Positions 8,834-17,118 of a stretch of DNA of 41,884 bases are shown in pieces. Each line of letters starts with the position of its first letter. The stretch's first letter is position 1. A program made the translations under genes and the position numbers. Below the pieces are notes generated by a model. It made no database searches and was not told the origin of the DNA. It saw only the letters and a list, made by a program, of their open reading frames with translations. Location of the stretch: the NCBI GenBank assembly GCA_028278525.1, contig JANQEE010000057.1, positions 1 through 41,884 on the forward strand, written 5' to 3'. This DNA comes from Minwuiaceae bacterium (lineage in GTDB: Bacteria; Pseudomonadota; Alphaproteobacteria; Minwuiales; Minwuiaceae).

Positions 8834-10222
8834 ATGGCCACACCGTCTATCGCGCCGACCGAGCCTTGCGACCTTCTGGTCCACAACGCCCGCCTGCTGA
8901 CGGTCGATCCCGCCAACGCGACGATCCATGGCGGCGCCTTGGCGGTTCGGAACGGTCGTATTGTGGCTGTTGGTCCGGATGACGAAATCAGACGCGAGTT
9001 CATCGCGCGAAACCTGGTCGATGCGAACGGCGGTATCGTCCATCCCGGTCTGATCGACGCGCATATACATGTCTCGCAATACACCGCGCGGTCCGTCCGC
9101 GATGCTTTGGCCGCCAAAGCCAAAACGCAGGGCCATTGGAAGGCAGAGATCCGGCCGGGAGACGAACATGCCAGCGCCACACTCGCCGCCATCGAGTATC
9201 TGAAGTGCGGCTATACCGGCTTTATCGATCCGGGCACGATATTCGAACCGGATGCGGTTGCGCCGGTGGCGGACGAGGTCGGCATCAGGATCTGGCTCAC
9301 CGATCCCTATGTCGCGGACCGGGGTCGGCGCCTGGCTGAAACGCTCGGGCACTTGGCGAGCGAAGACTTTCTGAAACGATGGCCCAAGGATCTCGACGAT
9401 GCGCTGCGGCGTCTCGGCGGACAGCTGTTCCGCAACAGGGAAGGAGGCGGTCTGGCTAGGGCATTCGTCGGCATCTATGGCGAGGGGACGGAGTCGCTCG
9501 AACTCCACCGCGCCGCCGTCGATCTCGCCAAAGAGAGCGGCGTTCAATTTCAGATGCATCTCTGTTATCTGCCGTCGGCGCATCGGGCCCGCGAGAGAGA
9601 GTTGGGCCGGCCGCTCTACCATCACTATGCGAACGAAGGCCTTCTGGATGACAATGTGACCTTCATCCATATGAATGTCGTTCGCCCGGACGATGTCGCG
9701 TTGTTCGCCGAAGCCGGCGTCGGGATTGTCTGGTGCCCGTTCGGCCAACTGCATATGGTCGGCGAAGGGGGCGCGGAGCCGCGCATGGCGGCGCTGCACC
9801 GGGCCGGCGTTCCCGTCGGCCTCGGCATCGACATTCCCTGGGTGATCAATGCGGATCAGCTCGGCGGCATGGCCATCGCGGCGTCGTCCGTATCCGGCGA
9901 AACCGTAACGCCCGCGGAAACTCTACGTGCGCTGACCATTGGTGGCGCCGCCGCGGTGGGCGCCGCGCGCGAGACCGGAAGCCTGGAAGTTGGAAAGCAG
10001 GCGGATTTCGTCGTCCGATATCCGAACCTGGCCGGCGACTATCGTTTCGACGACGCCTTGGAAGGCGTCATCCACGGCGGCCGGGAGTTGGTTCGGTCCG
10101 TCTACGTCGCGGGCGAACTGGTGTTTAACGCCGGCGAGCCCGTGCGGCTGGACCGTGGCCGGGCCGTGGAGAACGCGCGGCGCTCGGCTCACGGCATCGC
10201 GGCCCGCGCCGGGCTGCTCTAG
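8834..10222 (+). CDS. Amidohydrolase, TRZ/ATZ type
   Basis: 462 residues from the ATG at 8834; a start at 8771 is possible but adds an unlikely Cys-rich leader, and neither has a strong ribosome site. It is a metal-dependent hydrolase of the amidohydrolase superfamily, the group with chlorohydrolases, guanine deaminase and SAH deaminase. The metal set looks complete: His77 and His79 (GLIDAHIHV), His242 (FQMHLCY), His279 (FIHMN) and Asp333 (GLGIDIPW). N- and C-terminal beta-sandwich strands flank the barrel (LLVHNARLLTVD; GKQADFVVRYPN). The substrate is unknown; a deamination or amide-ring opening is expected from the family. Its stop overlaps the convergent AraC gene's stop by 4 bp (CTAG). 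Confidence 0.88.
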   Translation: MATPSIAPTEPCDLLVHNARLLTVDPANATIHGGALAVRNGRIVAVGPDDEIRREFIARNLVDANGGIVHPGLIDAHIHVSQYTARSVRDALAAKAKTQGHWKAEIRPGDEHASATLAAIEYLKCGYTGFIDPGTIFEPDAVAPVADEVGIRIWLTDPYVADRGRRLAETLGHLASEDFLKRWPKDLDDALRRLGGQLFRNREGGGLARAFVGIYGEGTESLELHRAAVDLAKESGVQFQMHLCYLPSAHRARERELGRPLYHHYANEGLLDDNVTFIHMNVVRPDDVALFAEAGVGIVWCPFGQLHMVGEGGAEPRMAALHRAGVPVGLGIDIPWVINADQLGGMAIAASSVSGETVTPAETLRALTIGGAAAVGAARETGSLEVGKQADFVVRYPNLAGDYRFDDALEGVIHGGRELVRSVYVAGELVFNAGEPVRLDRGRAVENARRSAHGIAARAGLL

Positions 10223-11205
10223 TCCAGCACCGCGCCTTTGCCTTCCAGACGCACCCGGCGCGCCGTCGTGCCGAACCGGCGTTTGAAGGCGAGGCAGAAG
10301 TTGGACACATGGCTGTAGCCGACTTCGTAGGCGATCTGCTTCATCGGCATCTTCGTGGAGACGAGAAGGTGCACCGCCTTCGTCATCCGGCTTTCCGCTG
10401 CATATTCCTGAATGGTGCGCTTGTAGGCCTCGGTAAAATGCCTGGACAAGCTCGCCGGCGCCATGCCGAGCTCTTCCGCCAGCATTTCGACGGTGATCTT
10501 GTCCCGGGTGTTCTCGTCGAGAATCCGCTTTGCGATTTCGATCTTTTGTCGGATTGCATCGGGGCTTTCCGGCCGGATCGTGTGGGCGTTCAAAAGGCTG
10601 TCCAGCCCGAGAAGCAGCAGCTCTCTCGATTTGGCCGAGATGTATTCGCGCAGCAGGCTCGGATGGATGTTTGGAGAAATCACCGAACCCGCTACGCGTG
10701 CCATTTCCGGCGAGAGAGGGCTCTGAAACCATGTGAATTTGGGATCGTCTTCAATCGACAGATGGATATTTCGAACCACCTCCGGCAATGCATCGCTTAC
10801 CGCCGGTGGCGGATCGTCGCCGTCGAAGCCGATAGTAACCCCGGTATCCCAACCGCCGCGGCTCCATAGGTTGACCTTGGAAACGCCGCTCGGATGGTAG
10901 TAGGCGACGAAGCAGGGAACGTTCAGCGTATGCCGTGTCAGGCCTGGAATCTCGACGACCCGGCTTCCGCTCAAATGAAACAGGAAAACGAGGCGCCCGA
11001 CGCCGGGCTCGGTTTCCTGAAAATCATTTACCACCTTTAGTTGCTTCGTCGTCAGCAGGCAGTTGTCTTCCGTGGCGTAGCCGTCTTCGTAGCCTTCGCC
11101 GACGTCGCTCGGCACACAGAACCTGACGGCGCATTCCAAACCGCTCGGATGGTTCGGGGCGCGGGCGAACGACCGGTCGAAACTAAAACGTTCAAGCGCT
11201 TCCAT
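10219..11205 (-). CDS. AraC family transcriptional regulator
   Basis: 328 residues from the ATG at 11205. The N-terminal two thirds (about 1-215) is a ligand-binding or dimerisation region of the AraC_binding_2 type, with the typical SGSRVVEIPGLTRHTLNVP-like segment. The C-terminus (about 225-325) is a double helix-turn-helix AraC domain with ITVEMLAEELGMAPASLSRHF and MKQIAYEVGYSHVSNFCLAFKRRFG. Upstream in-frame sequence exists to 11454 but is not conserved-looking. It is divergent from the ABC transporter at 11616 with a 410-bp spacer and is the likely regulator of that operon, and perhaps of the amidohydrolase/aminotransferase genes. The effector is unknown. Confidence 0.87.
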   Translation of the reverse strand: MEALERFSFDRSFARAPNHPSGLECAVRFCVPSDVGEGYEDGYATEDNCLLTTKQLKVVNDFQETEPGVGRLVFLFHLSGSRVVEIPGLTRHTLNVPCFVAYYHPSGVSKVNLWSRGGWDTGVTIGFDGDDPPPAVSDALPEVVRNIHLSIEDDPKFTWFQSPLSPEMARVAGSVISPNIHPSLLREYISAKSRELLLLGLDSLLNAHTIRPESPDAIRQKIEIAKRILDENTRDKITVEMLAEELGMAPASLSRHFTEAYKRTIQEYAAESRMTKAVHLLVSTKMPMKQIAYEVGYSHVSNFCLAFKRRFGTTARRVRLEGKGAVLD

Positions 11206-11615
11206 TTTCCGTACACCAATATCCCGTCTGGGCCCCAATATGCGGCTTGCCGTCGGTAAGCCGCGTGAAAGTCTTGCAGTGGGGCTTTGCAAAAGCAAGG
11301 CGCCGTCCGGGCTCGAAATCGTACCGACCCGGCCACTCTGGCCGTTCGGCCTCGAGTCGGGCCTCAAAGTCGGCCGATCGAGGCGCTTAAGCTGTTGATA
11401 CCGTTGAATTTCCAGATCCCAACCGCACAATCCCCGGCTCCCGGAGGCATACAATTCAGGAAAGGCGCATAACTTCGCCTGCTTTTGACTGCATTGGATA
11501 AAGTAGAGACTTTCATCTGATGGGAGGCGGCGGTCGAAGGCCGGCTGCGGGGCCTGTTCGGGCCGTGCGGCGAACCGAGCCTATGAGTAGCCGATCGTCG
11601 GGACAAGGCGAGTGA
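11206..11615. promoter_or_regulatory. Divergent control region, AraC regulator / ABC transporter
   Basis: 410 bp without a gene. Two candidate operators can be seen: an imperfect palindrome GCTTTGCAAAAGC at 11284-11296, and an inverted repeat CCTCGA (11350-11355) / TCGAGG (11378-11383). TTGACT near 11485 could be a -35 element for the transporter operon, but no good -10 follows at 16-18 bp. AraC proteins usually bind sites just upstream of the target -35, which fits this spacer. Assignment of any one site is inference. Confidence 0.35.
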
Positions 11616-12410
11616 ATGAAAGAGGACGCAAGGAAGAAGCCTTTTGTCAGCCTGCGGGGTGTCCACAAACGCTTTGGCGACCTGTTGGTTCTGCGGGGCG
11701 TCGACCTCCAGGTGGCGCAGGGAGAGGTCGTGGTGCTGATCGGCCGAAGCGGCTCCGGCAAGAGCACGCTGTTGAACTGCGTCGCACTGCTGGAGCAGAT
11801 CGAGGCCGGAACGATTGAAGTGGACGGTGCGGTCGTCGGCGCCGGCCCGGCGGACGAGACGGCGCTGGCGCCCAAGACTCGCCGTCGCGAGGTCGCGGCC
11901 GAAATCGGCATGGTCTTCCAGAGTTTCAATCTCTTTCCCCATTTGACGGTTCTGCAGAACATCACGCTCGCGCCGCGCAGGGTACGGGGTGTCTCCTCGC
12001 GAAACGCGGAGATCTTGGCACTGGAGCTGTTGGATCGGGTCGGTTTGCGCGAAAAGGCGAACGAATACCCCGTGAAGCTCTCCGGCGGTCAGCAGCAGCG
12101 GGTCGCCATCGCCCGGGCCTTGGCCATGAATCCCAAAGTCATGTTGTTCGACGAGGTAACGTCCGCGCTGGATCCCGAGCTTGTGGGCGAGGTCCTCAAA
12201 GTCATGCGCCAACTCGCGGAAGAAGGCATGACGATGCTGGTGGTCACGCACGAAATGCGGTTCGCGCGGGAGGTCGCCGACCGGGTCATCTTCATGGACC
12301 AGGGCGTGATCGTCGAAGACAGCGCGCCGAGCCGGATCTTCACCAATCCGTCGACCGATGAAGCCGCGCGCTTCCTCCGCGTGTTGATGGATGCCGAGGC
12401 GGTCGAGTAA
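11616..12410 (+). CDS. Polar amino-acid-type ABC transporter ATP-binding protein
   Basis: 264 residues. ATPase of an uptake transporter of the HisP/GlnQ type. Walker A GRSGSGKS (43-50), Q loop [14 protein letters not shown], signature [16 protein letters not shown], Walker [14 protein letters not shown] and the H loop VVTHEM are all present. An insertion of about 12 residues after strand 4 ([18 protein letters not shown]) is common in this subgroup. Its TAA stop shares one base with the ATG of the next gene, the first permease, so the two are translationally coupled. It heads a four-gene operon with two permeases and a binding protein. Confidence 0.95.
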   Translation: MKEDARKKPFVSLRGVHKRFGDLLVLRGVDLQVAQGEVVVLIGRSGSGKSTLLNCVALLEQIEAGTIEVDGAVVGAGPADETALAPKTRRREVAAEIGMVFQSFNLFPHLTVLQNITLAPRRVRGVSSRNAEILALELLDRVGLREKANEYPVKLSGGQQQRVAIARALAMNPKVMLFDEVTSALDPELVGEVLKVMRQLAEEGMTMLVVTHEMRFAREVADRVIFMDQGVIVEDSAPSRIFTNPSTDEAARFLRVLMDAEAVE

Positions 12411-13075
12411 TGGACGGCTTTCTGAAGATCGCGCCGGACATTCCCCATATTGCCGCGGGGGCGTGGATCACGCTCACCTTGACCGCGGTCGCGATGACGA
12501 TCGGCATTGTGTCGGGATTGGTTTTGGTCTTCGTCAGGTCGTCCAGGATTCCGATCCTGAGTCAGGCGGCGGTGGGCTGGATCGAATTTTTCCTGCTGAC
12601 ACCGCCGTTGATCCACATCATCTGGGCCTACTACGTGCTGCCAATCGTCACCGGCTGGCGGCTGGATGCCATTACGGTCTGCGCCATTGCCCTGTCGGCA
12701 AGCGTCGGCGCCCATATGGCGGAGGTCTTTCGGGCCGGCCTGCAGTCCATTCCGAAAACGCAGCATCGGGCGGCCGAGGTTCTTGGCCTGTCGGTCATCG
12801 ACAAGTACCGGTTCATCATCCTGCCGCAAACGCTGCGCGTGATCCTGGCCCCGTCCACCAACGTGCTGGTATCGCTGCTCAAGGATACCAGCCTGGCGGC
12901 GGTGATCGGCCTCGGCGAGATCCTGCATCGGGCAGAGGTCGCCGCGTCGTCGAATTTCCTCTTTCTCGAGATCCTGACGTTCGTGGCGGTGCTCTACGCC
13001 GCTTTGAATTATCCGCTCATCGTTCTTGCCCGGAAGCTGGAGGAACGGTCCCGGCAAGGGTTCGTGAGCGTTTAG
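12410..13075 (+). CDS. Polar amino-acid-type ABC transporter permease (first)
   Basis: 221 residues, about five membrane helices. A HisM/HisQ-type inner-membrane permease. The N-terminus (APDIPHIAAGAWITLTLTAVAMTIGIVSGLV) and the cytoplasmic EAA loop (AAEVLGLSVIDKYRFIILPQTLRVILAP) are typical. Its ATG overlaps the ATPase stop by one base. The binding protein follows after 36 bp. It should pair with the second permease (13960) as a heterodimer, as in histidine and glutamine systems; the substrate is probably a small amino compound related to the adjoining catabolic genes. Confidence 0.93.
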   Translation: MDGFLKIAPDIPHIAAGAWITLTLTAVAMTIGIVSGLVLVFVRSSRIPILSQAAVGWIEFFLLTPPLIHIIWAYYVLPIVTGWRLDAITVCAIALSASVGAHMAEVFRAGLQSIPKTQHRAAEVLGLSVIDKYRFIILPQTLRVILAPSTNVLVSLLKDTSLAAVIGLGEILHRAEVAASSNFLFLEILTFVAVLYAALNYPLIVLARKLEERSRQGFVSV

Positions 13076-13111
13076 GCCATTGGTCGACGTAACCAGAAAA
13101 GGAGACGAACA

Positions 13112-13942
13112 ATGACAGGTAAATTGGGGAGGTTGAACAGGATCGCCGCGGCGGGCGTCGTGGCGCTCGGCGCCATGTCGGTCGCCGGCATTGGCCAGGT
13201 CGCAGCGCAGGAGGCGCTGGCCGCCATCAAGGAACGCGGCGCGATCCGCATGGTGGGCGTCTCGTTCCCGCCCTACATCGTCGCCGCCGCCGACGGCACC
13301 TATTCCGGCATCGACTACGACATCGTCAAGGGCTATGCCGACAGCATCGGTGTCAAGATCGAGATGATCCCCGGCACCTGGGGCAACGCCATCGCGGGCA
13401 TTCAGTCCGGCAAATGGGACGTGGCGCCGGTTTTCTGCTGGAAGGCGAAACGTACCGAAGTCGTGACGTTCCTTGAATCGCACTACCAGGGCGGCGGCGT
13501 CGCAGCGGTGCTGGCCGAAGAGGGGCCGTTCACCCTCGAGGAACTGAACAGCCCGGACGTGACCTTCGTTTTTCCGGCCGGCACGTGGAAGGAAACTCAC
13601 GTCGCGAAATACTATCCGAAAGCGCAGACCAAAAAGATCACCAGCGGCTCGACCGCGCAGGTGACGCTTGAGATTTTGAGCGGTCGCGGCACCGCCACCG
13701 TTCTCGACGCGCCGATCGACATAACCAAGGTTGAGTCTGCGTATCCCGGCAAGTTCGCGTTCCTGCCGTCGAAGTCGGAACGCCTCAAAGACACGACCTG
13801 CGTTGGTTCTTTGATCGTGAAACGCGACGCCTACCATCTGGCCGCCGGGTTCAACAACTACATCAAGAAGCTGAAAACGGAGGGCGGCGTCGACGCGCTC
13901 TATGACATTCACATCAAACCCGTGCTCGACGGAAAGATCTGA
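13112..13942 (+). CDS. Polar amino-acid-type ABC transporter periplasmic binding protein
   Basis: 276 residues. A solute-binding protein of family 3 (SBP_bac_3). A signal peptide of about 33 residues ends near VAAQEA. The mature N-terminus (ALAAIKERGAIRMVGVSFPPYIVAAADGTYSGIDYDIVKGYA) is the classic start of this family, although the usual acidic and Arg ligand contacts (such as RT-EVDFS) appear as KRTEVVTFLES. An AAGGAGA ribosome site lies 7 nt before the ATG. The start of the mature protein and its position between two permeases make the role clear; the ligand is not identifiable. Confidence 0.94.
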   Translation: MTGKLGRLNRIAAAGVVALGAMSVAGIGQVAAQEALAAIKERGAIRMVGVSFPPYIVAAADGTYSGIDYDIVKGYADSIGVKIEMIPGTWGNAIAGIQSGKWDVAPVFCWKAKRTEVVTFLESHYQGGGVAAVLAEEGPFTLEELNSPDVTFVFPAGTWKETHVAKYYPKAQTKKITSGSTAQVTLEILSGRGTATVLDAPIDITKVESAYPGKFAFLPSKSERLKDTTCVGSLIVKRDAYHLAAGFNNYIKKLKTEGGVDALYDIHIKPVLDGKI

Positions 13943-13959
13943 CCGGGGAACGCCGGACC

Positions 13960-14622
13960 ATGAGCTTCGACTTCAGCGCGGCGTTCGTCTATTGGCCCGA
14001 ACTGCTCAATGGCGCGATCAATTCCATTCGGATTGTCGCGTTGGCCGTGGTTATTGGGTTTGTGCTGGGCATGCTGCTGGCGATCGCGCATCGGTCCGGC
14101 AACCGTCTGATACGCGGAGTCGTCCACGTCTATGTTGAGATCTTCCGGACGACCCCGGCATTGTTGCAGCTCATGTACGTCTATTTGGTGCTGCCGGCGG
14201 TGGCGGGGATCAACCTCGGCCCGATCACGGCGGCATGGATCACGCTCGGCCTGAACACGGCCGCATTCTTCAGCGAAATTCTCAAGGCCGGCTTTCAGAG
14301 TGTCGAGCGCACGCAGTACAACGCCGCCTTCGTCTTGCGCCTGAACAAGGTCGATACGTTCAGGTTCGTCGTCTTCCCGCAGTTGATCCGCAACATATTC
14401 CCGCCGACGGTGGCCCTCTTCATCACGGTCATCAAGTATTCGTCGCTGGCGGCCGGCATCGGCGCCCTCGAACTGACCCGCGTCGCCCAGCTTATCGCGG
14501 TTCAGAGTTTTCGGTTGGTCGAGATCTTGACCGTGGTGGCGATCATCTACTTCGTCATCGCCTATCCGCTGGCGATCCTGGCCCGGGCTTACGAAGCGCG
14601 GCTCAGGCGCGGCATGTACTGA
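13960..14622 (+). CDS. Polar amino-acid-type ABC transporter permease (second)
   Basis: 220 residues, about five membrane helices; the partner of the first permease. Family features include the N-terminal ELLNGAINSIRIVALAVVIGFVLGMLLAI, FRTTPALLQLMYVYLVLP, and the EAA loop beginning FQSVERTQYNAAFVLRLNKVD. The EAA loop has NAAFVLRL where AA-GLS is usual, so this copy is diverged at the ATPase contact. It follows the binding protein by 17 bp and is the last gene of the operon. A long inverted repeat lies 47 bp after its stop. Confidence 0.93.
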   Translation: MSFDFSAAFVYWPELLNGAINSIRIVALAVVIGFVLGMLLAIAHRSGNRLIRGVVHVYVEIFRTTPALLQLMYVYLVLPAVAGINLGPITAAWITLGLNTAAFFSEILKAGFQSVERTQYNAAFVLRLNKVDTFRFVVFPQLIRNIFPPTVALFITVIKYSSLAAGIGALELTRVAQLIAVQSFRLVEILTVVAIIYFVIAYPLAILARAYEARLRRGMY

Positions 14623-14669
14623 CATCGGTCTTCGCGGACGGAGGCAGGGAAGATCCTGCGGCTCGATAA

Positions 14670-14724
14670 CTGACCGAACCGGCACGGGCGGGGTTTATAT
14701 GGCGATTTAGTCTGGTTCGGTCAG
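14670..14724. repeat. Perfect 11-bp inverted repeat after the ABC operon
   Basis: CTGACCGAACC (14670-14680) and GGTTCGGTCAG (14714-14724) are exact reverse complements 33 bp apart. No T-run follows on the plus strand, so it is not a standard terminator. It lies between the ABC operon and the oxygenase remnant. It could be an RNA stem, an operator, or a scar linked to the deletion that truncated the oxygenase gene. Confidence 0.7.
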
Positions 14725-14807
14725 ATGGCGGCCCAGTTGAAAAGGCGTCTCAGCCTGTCAAAAAAATTCATCGGATCGTAGCAAACTCGCACGTTCCGCG
14801 GCCCGGC

Positions 14808-14978
14808 GCAAGCCTGACCTACACCGATTCCTCCAAGCTCTACGGCCGCAGCATGGTCGAGCCCAGGGCGGGGCGCATGGTGTTGTTTCCGTCGTGGCTG
14901 CAGCATTTCGTCCATCCCAGCCCTGCCGGCAGGGACCGTCTGTCGATCGCTTTCAACATCACGCTGCGGGAAGGCTGA
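14808..14978 (+). pseudogene. C-terminal remnant of a 2OG-Fe(II) oxygenase
   Basis: An open segment of about 56 codons ending in TGA (14976-14978) reads as the C-terminal part of the same oxygenase family as the next gene. It includes YGRSMVEPRAGRMVLFPSWL, then QHFVHPSPAGRDRLSIAFN. The intact neighbour has the matching IDAGDLVLFPSYLLHGVPTN and GDKRVSIAFN. The distal metal His and the 2OG-binding Arg are kept, but the N-terminal half with the HxH/HxD metal motif is absent and no start codon with a ribosome site lies upstream. Only one base separates its stop from the next ATG, and that gene's ribosome site (GGGAAGG) lies inside the remnant. This suggests an ancestral tandem pair whose first member lost its front. 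Confidence 0.75.
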
Positions 14979-14979
14979 T

Positions 14980-15606
14980 ATGGATCCGGTAACACCGTTG
15001 TTCCCGACGCCCTTTATGCACATCAAGCGTCTGGTCGATAGGGAGATGCTGGTCGACATGGCCAAGGAACTGGAGAATCAGACCTGGTTCCGGAACGTGC
15101 ACACGGACCTCCTCACCCATACGGAGATCGTCAATCCGGCGTCGAACAAGATGTTTCTCAAACTCCGCAAGCTGGTGATGCCGAAGGTGGTGGATTTCGG
15201 CAGCGTCATGTTCGGCGAACGACTGAAATGGTCGGTGAAGGAGGTGTGGGTAAACGTGTTGCACCATGGCGGCCACCAGGCCACGCACTCCCATGCCAAC
15301 AGTTTCGTTTCCGGTGTGATCTACCTAACCCAGTCGCATCAGTCCTCGAACATCGTTTTCCACCGCAACGGCGGCGGCGGGATCGATTTCGTGTTCGCCA
15401 ACTCGCACGAGAATATGGAAATCAATCCCTACAACGCTGCCAAATGGCAGAGCGACGACATCGATGCGGGCGACTTGGTGCTGTTCCCAAGCTATCTGCT
15501 GCACGGGGTGCCGACCAACGAAGGCGACAAACGGGTATCGATTGCGTTCAACGCGATACCGGACCAGATCAACAGCTGGGGTTACAAGATCAAGTTTTCG
15601 AAATAG
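14980..15606 (+). CDS. Putative 2OG-Fe(II) oxygenase (TIGR02466-like)
   Basis: 208 residues. A cupin-fold iron/2-oxoglutarate-dependent oxygenase of a small, mostly uncharacterised bacterial and phage family. The metal site is probably in QATHSHANSFVSGVIYL (His103, His105) with distal His175 (FPSYLLHGV) and 2OG-binding Arg185 (KRVSIAFN). The first ligand pair is HxH rather than the usual HxD, so the exact ligands are uncertain. GGGAAGG 5 nt before the ATG fixes the start. It follows a truncated paralogue with one base between them and converges on the EF-hand gene. The substrate is unknown; members of the group are often near amino-acid or peptide genes. Confidence 0.78.
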   Translation: MDPVTPLFPTPFMHIKRLVDREMLVDMAKELENQTWFRNVHTDLLTHTEIVNPASNKMFLKLRKLVMPKVVDFGSVMFGERLKWSVKEVWVNVLHHGGHQATHSHANSFVSGVIYLTQSHQSSNIVFHRNGGGGIDFVFANSHENMEINPYNAAKWQSDDIDAGDLVLFPSYLLHGVPTNEGDKRVSIAFNAIPDQINSWGYKIKFSK

Positions 15607-15635
15607 CCGGTGCTCCCGCGCCGGCCCGTATTTGC

Positions 15636-16160
15636 CTATTGATTGGTGTTCCTCGAACCCATCAGCCGTTTGTAGAGGTTCCCGCTCGCCGTGTGCAGCG
15701 GTGCCGCCGGAACGCCGGCCTGTTGGACGGCTTCTCCCTGCAGGATGAGAATCTCCTCCCACGAGGCGTCGCCGTCGCGATTGATATCCGCCGCGTCGAT
15801 CATTTCGGCCAGGTGGTCCATGTAGTCGCTCAGGCTGACCGAGCCGTTTCCGTCCGCGTCCATGTGATCGAAGTAGGCGTTGCGCAGGGGTGTCCAGTGT
15901 TTGTGAATTGCGCCGACATACTCCGCCCGGGAAATATCGGCCGAACGATCGCGGTCGATTCTGCGAAACAGCACACTGCCATGTTCGATCACTTCGCCGG
16001 CATCGATAAAGCCTTGGTTCACGCAGTCCATCACGTAGAAAATGCTTGCCAGTCCGACGGGCGTCGCCACGGGCGGAATGTCAGTCTTCGCTTGCTTGCC
16101 CATGGCGGGCGCGGCGGCGAAGGCGAGAAACAGGGTGGATACCAGAGCGGAGCGGATCAT
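15636..16160 (-). CDS. Secreted EF-hand calcium-binding protein
   Basis: 174 residues. A signal peptide (MIRSALVSTLFLAFAAAPAMG) precedes four EF-hand loops. The first is degenerate (residues 45-56). The other three are canonical: D69-R-D71-R-S73-A-D75...E80, D101-A-D103-G-N105-G-S107...D112 and D125-I-N127-R-D129-G-D131...E136. It is predicted to be periplasmic or exported and to bind calcium. It converges on the oxygenase gene and diverges from the prepilin peptidase, so it appears to be a single-gene unit. The partner is unknown. Confidence 0.85.
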   Translation of the reverse strand: MIRSALVSTLFLAFAAAPAMGKQAKTDIPPVATPVGLASIFYVMDCVNQGFIDAGEVIEHGSVLFRRIDRDRSADISRAEYVGAIHKHWTPLRNAYFDHMDADGNGSVSLSDYMDHLAEMIDAADINRDGDASWEEILILQGEAVQQAGVPAAPLHTASGNLYKRLMGSRNTNQ

Positions 16161-16362
16161 CTAAACAGGCCCTTCCAGTTACAAACCTCCTTTGTTTCTA
16201 TCGGAGACAGATGACACATTGGCGTCGTTCGAGGCCGAAAGGCGCTGAATTCGTCGGCGGTCTTCCTCGTCCGCGGCAAAATCATCAAACTGACATGCGA
16301 CTGCAACAGAGTGCGGCGCGCAAAGGCTGCTGCGTAACGAGTACCCAAAAGAATCGGACGTC

Positions 16363-17109
16363 ATGACCGACTATGCAGTATTGATTATCGCGCCGTTCAT
16401 CGGCAGCTTTCTCGGCACGGTCATCCTGAGATTGCCTCATGGCCAATCCGTCGTTTCCGGCCGGTCGGTCTGCGATTCCTGTCGGGCGACCCTCCGATGG
16501 TTCGAGCTCATCCCGCTTTTGAGCTGGGCCGCGCAACGGGGCCGCTGCCGCCGCTGCGGCGCGCGTCTCGGCCTGTTTTACCCGGTGATCGAGTTGGGCG
16601 CACTCGCCGTCGCCGTTTGGGCCGTGGCAGTGACCGGCGGCTGGCTTACCGTCGTCAGCGTTTTGCTCGGCTGGTGGCTGTTGGCGCTGGCGGTTATCGA
16701 CTGGCGCCACTTCCTGTTGCCGGACCTGCTCACGCTGCCCTTGATCCCGTTGGGTTTGGCGGCCGTTTACGCCTTCGGCCATCAGTCGTTGCCCGACGCC
16801 GGTCTCGGCGCGGTTTTGGGGCTCGCCGTGTTCTGGGCGATCGCCGCGGTTTACCGAAAGCTCAGGGGGCGAGAGGGTTTGGGATTTGGCGACGCCAAGC
16901 TGGCGGCAGGCGCGGGCGCCTGGCTCGGTTGGTTCGGCCTGCCGTCGATGGTGTTGATCGCTTCCCTCACGGCCCTGGCCTGGGCTGTTTCCGCAAATCG
17001 TCGCCAGGGAACGCTGGACTGGCAGGCCAAGGTCCCCTTTGGCAGTTTCCTGTGCCTGGGCTTCTGGATCACCTGGCTGCACGGGCCCCTTGGATTTGCG
17101 ATCCGATAG
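16363..17109 (+). CDS. Prepilin peptidase (A24 family, PilD/GspO type)
   Basis: 248 residues. A membrane aspartyl protease that cleaves, and in bifunctional members N-methylates, type IV prepilins and pseudopilins. Both zinc Cys pairs of the N-terminal cytoplasmic domain are present (C37-C40, C62-C65), which marks the bifunctional form. The catalytic Asp113 (VIDWRHFLLPD) and Asp177 (GFGDAKL, the GxGD motif) are kept. About seven membrane helices. No pilin or secretion genes lie nearby, so the substrate is elsewhere in the genome. The ribosome site is weak. It ends 9 bp from the convergent DapA-like gene. Confidence 0.92.
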   Translation: MTDYAVLIIAPFIGSFLGTVILRLPHGQSVVSGRSVCDSCRATLRWFELIPLLSWAAQRGRCRRCGARLGLFYPVIELGALAVAVWAVAVTGGWLTVVSVLLGWWLLALAVIDWRHFLLPDLLTLPLIPLGLAAVYAFGHQSLPDAGLGAVLGLAVFWAIAAVYRKLRGREGLGFGDAKLAAGAGAWLGWFGLPSMVLIASLTALAWAVSANRRQGTLDWQAKVPFGSFLCLGFWITWLHGPLGFAIR

Positions 17110-17118
17110 GGCGTCGCT

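Noticed and set aside
12089..13912. A minus-strand open frame of 607 codons opposite the ABC transporter genes
   Set aside because: It spans several genes of the opposite strand and their gaps, and reads as low-complexity Arg/Asp/Gly sequence.
14721..15065. Minus-strand frame of 114 codons ending in a peptide MNFFDRLRRLFNWAAI
   Set aside because: It overlaps the oxygenase remnant and the intact gene in antisense, has no ribosome site, and only its last 16 codons look protein-like.
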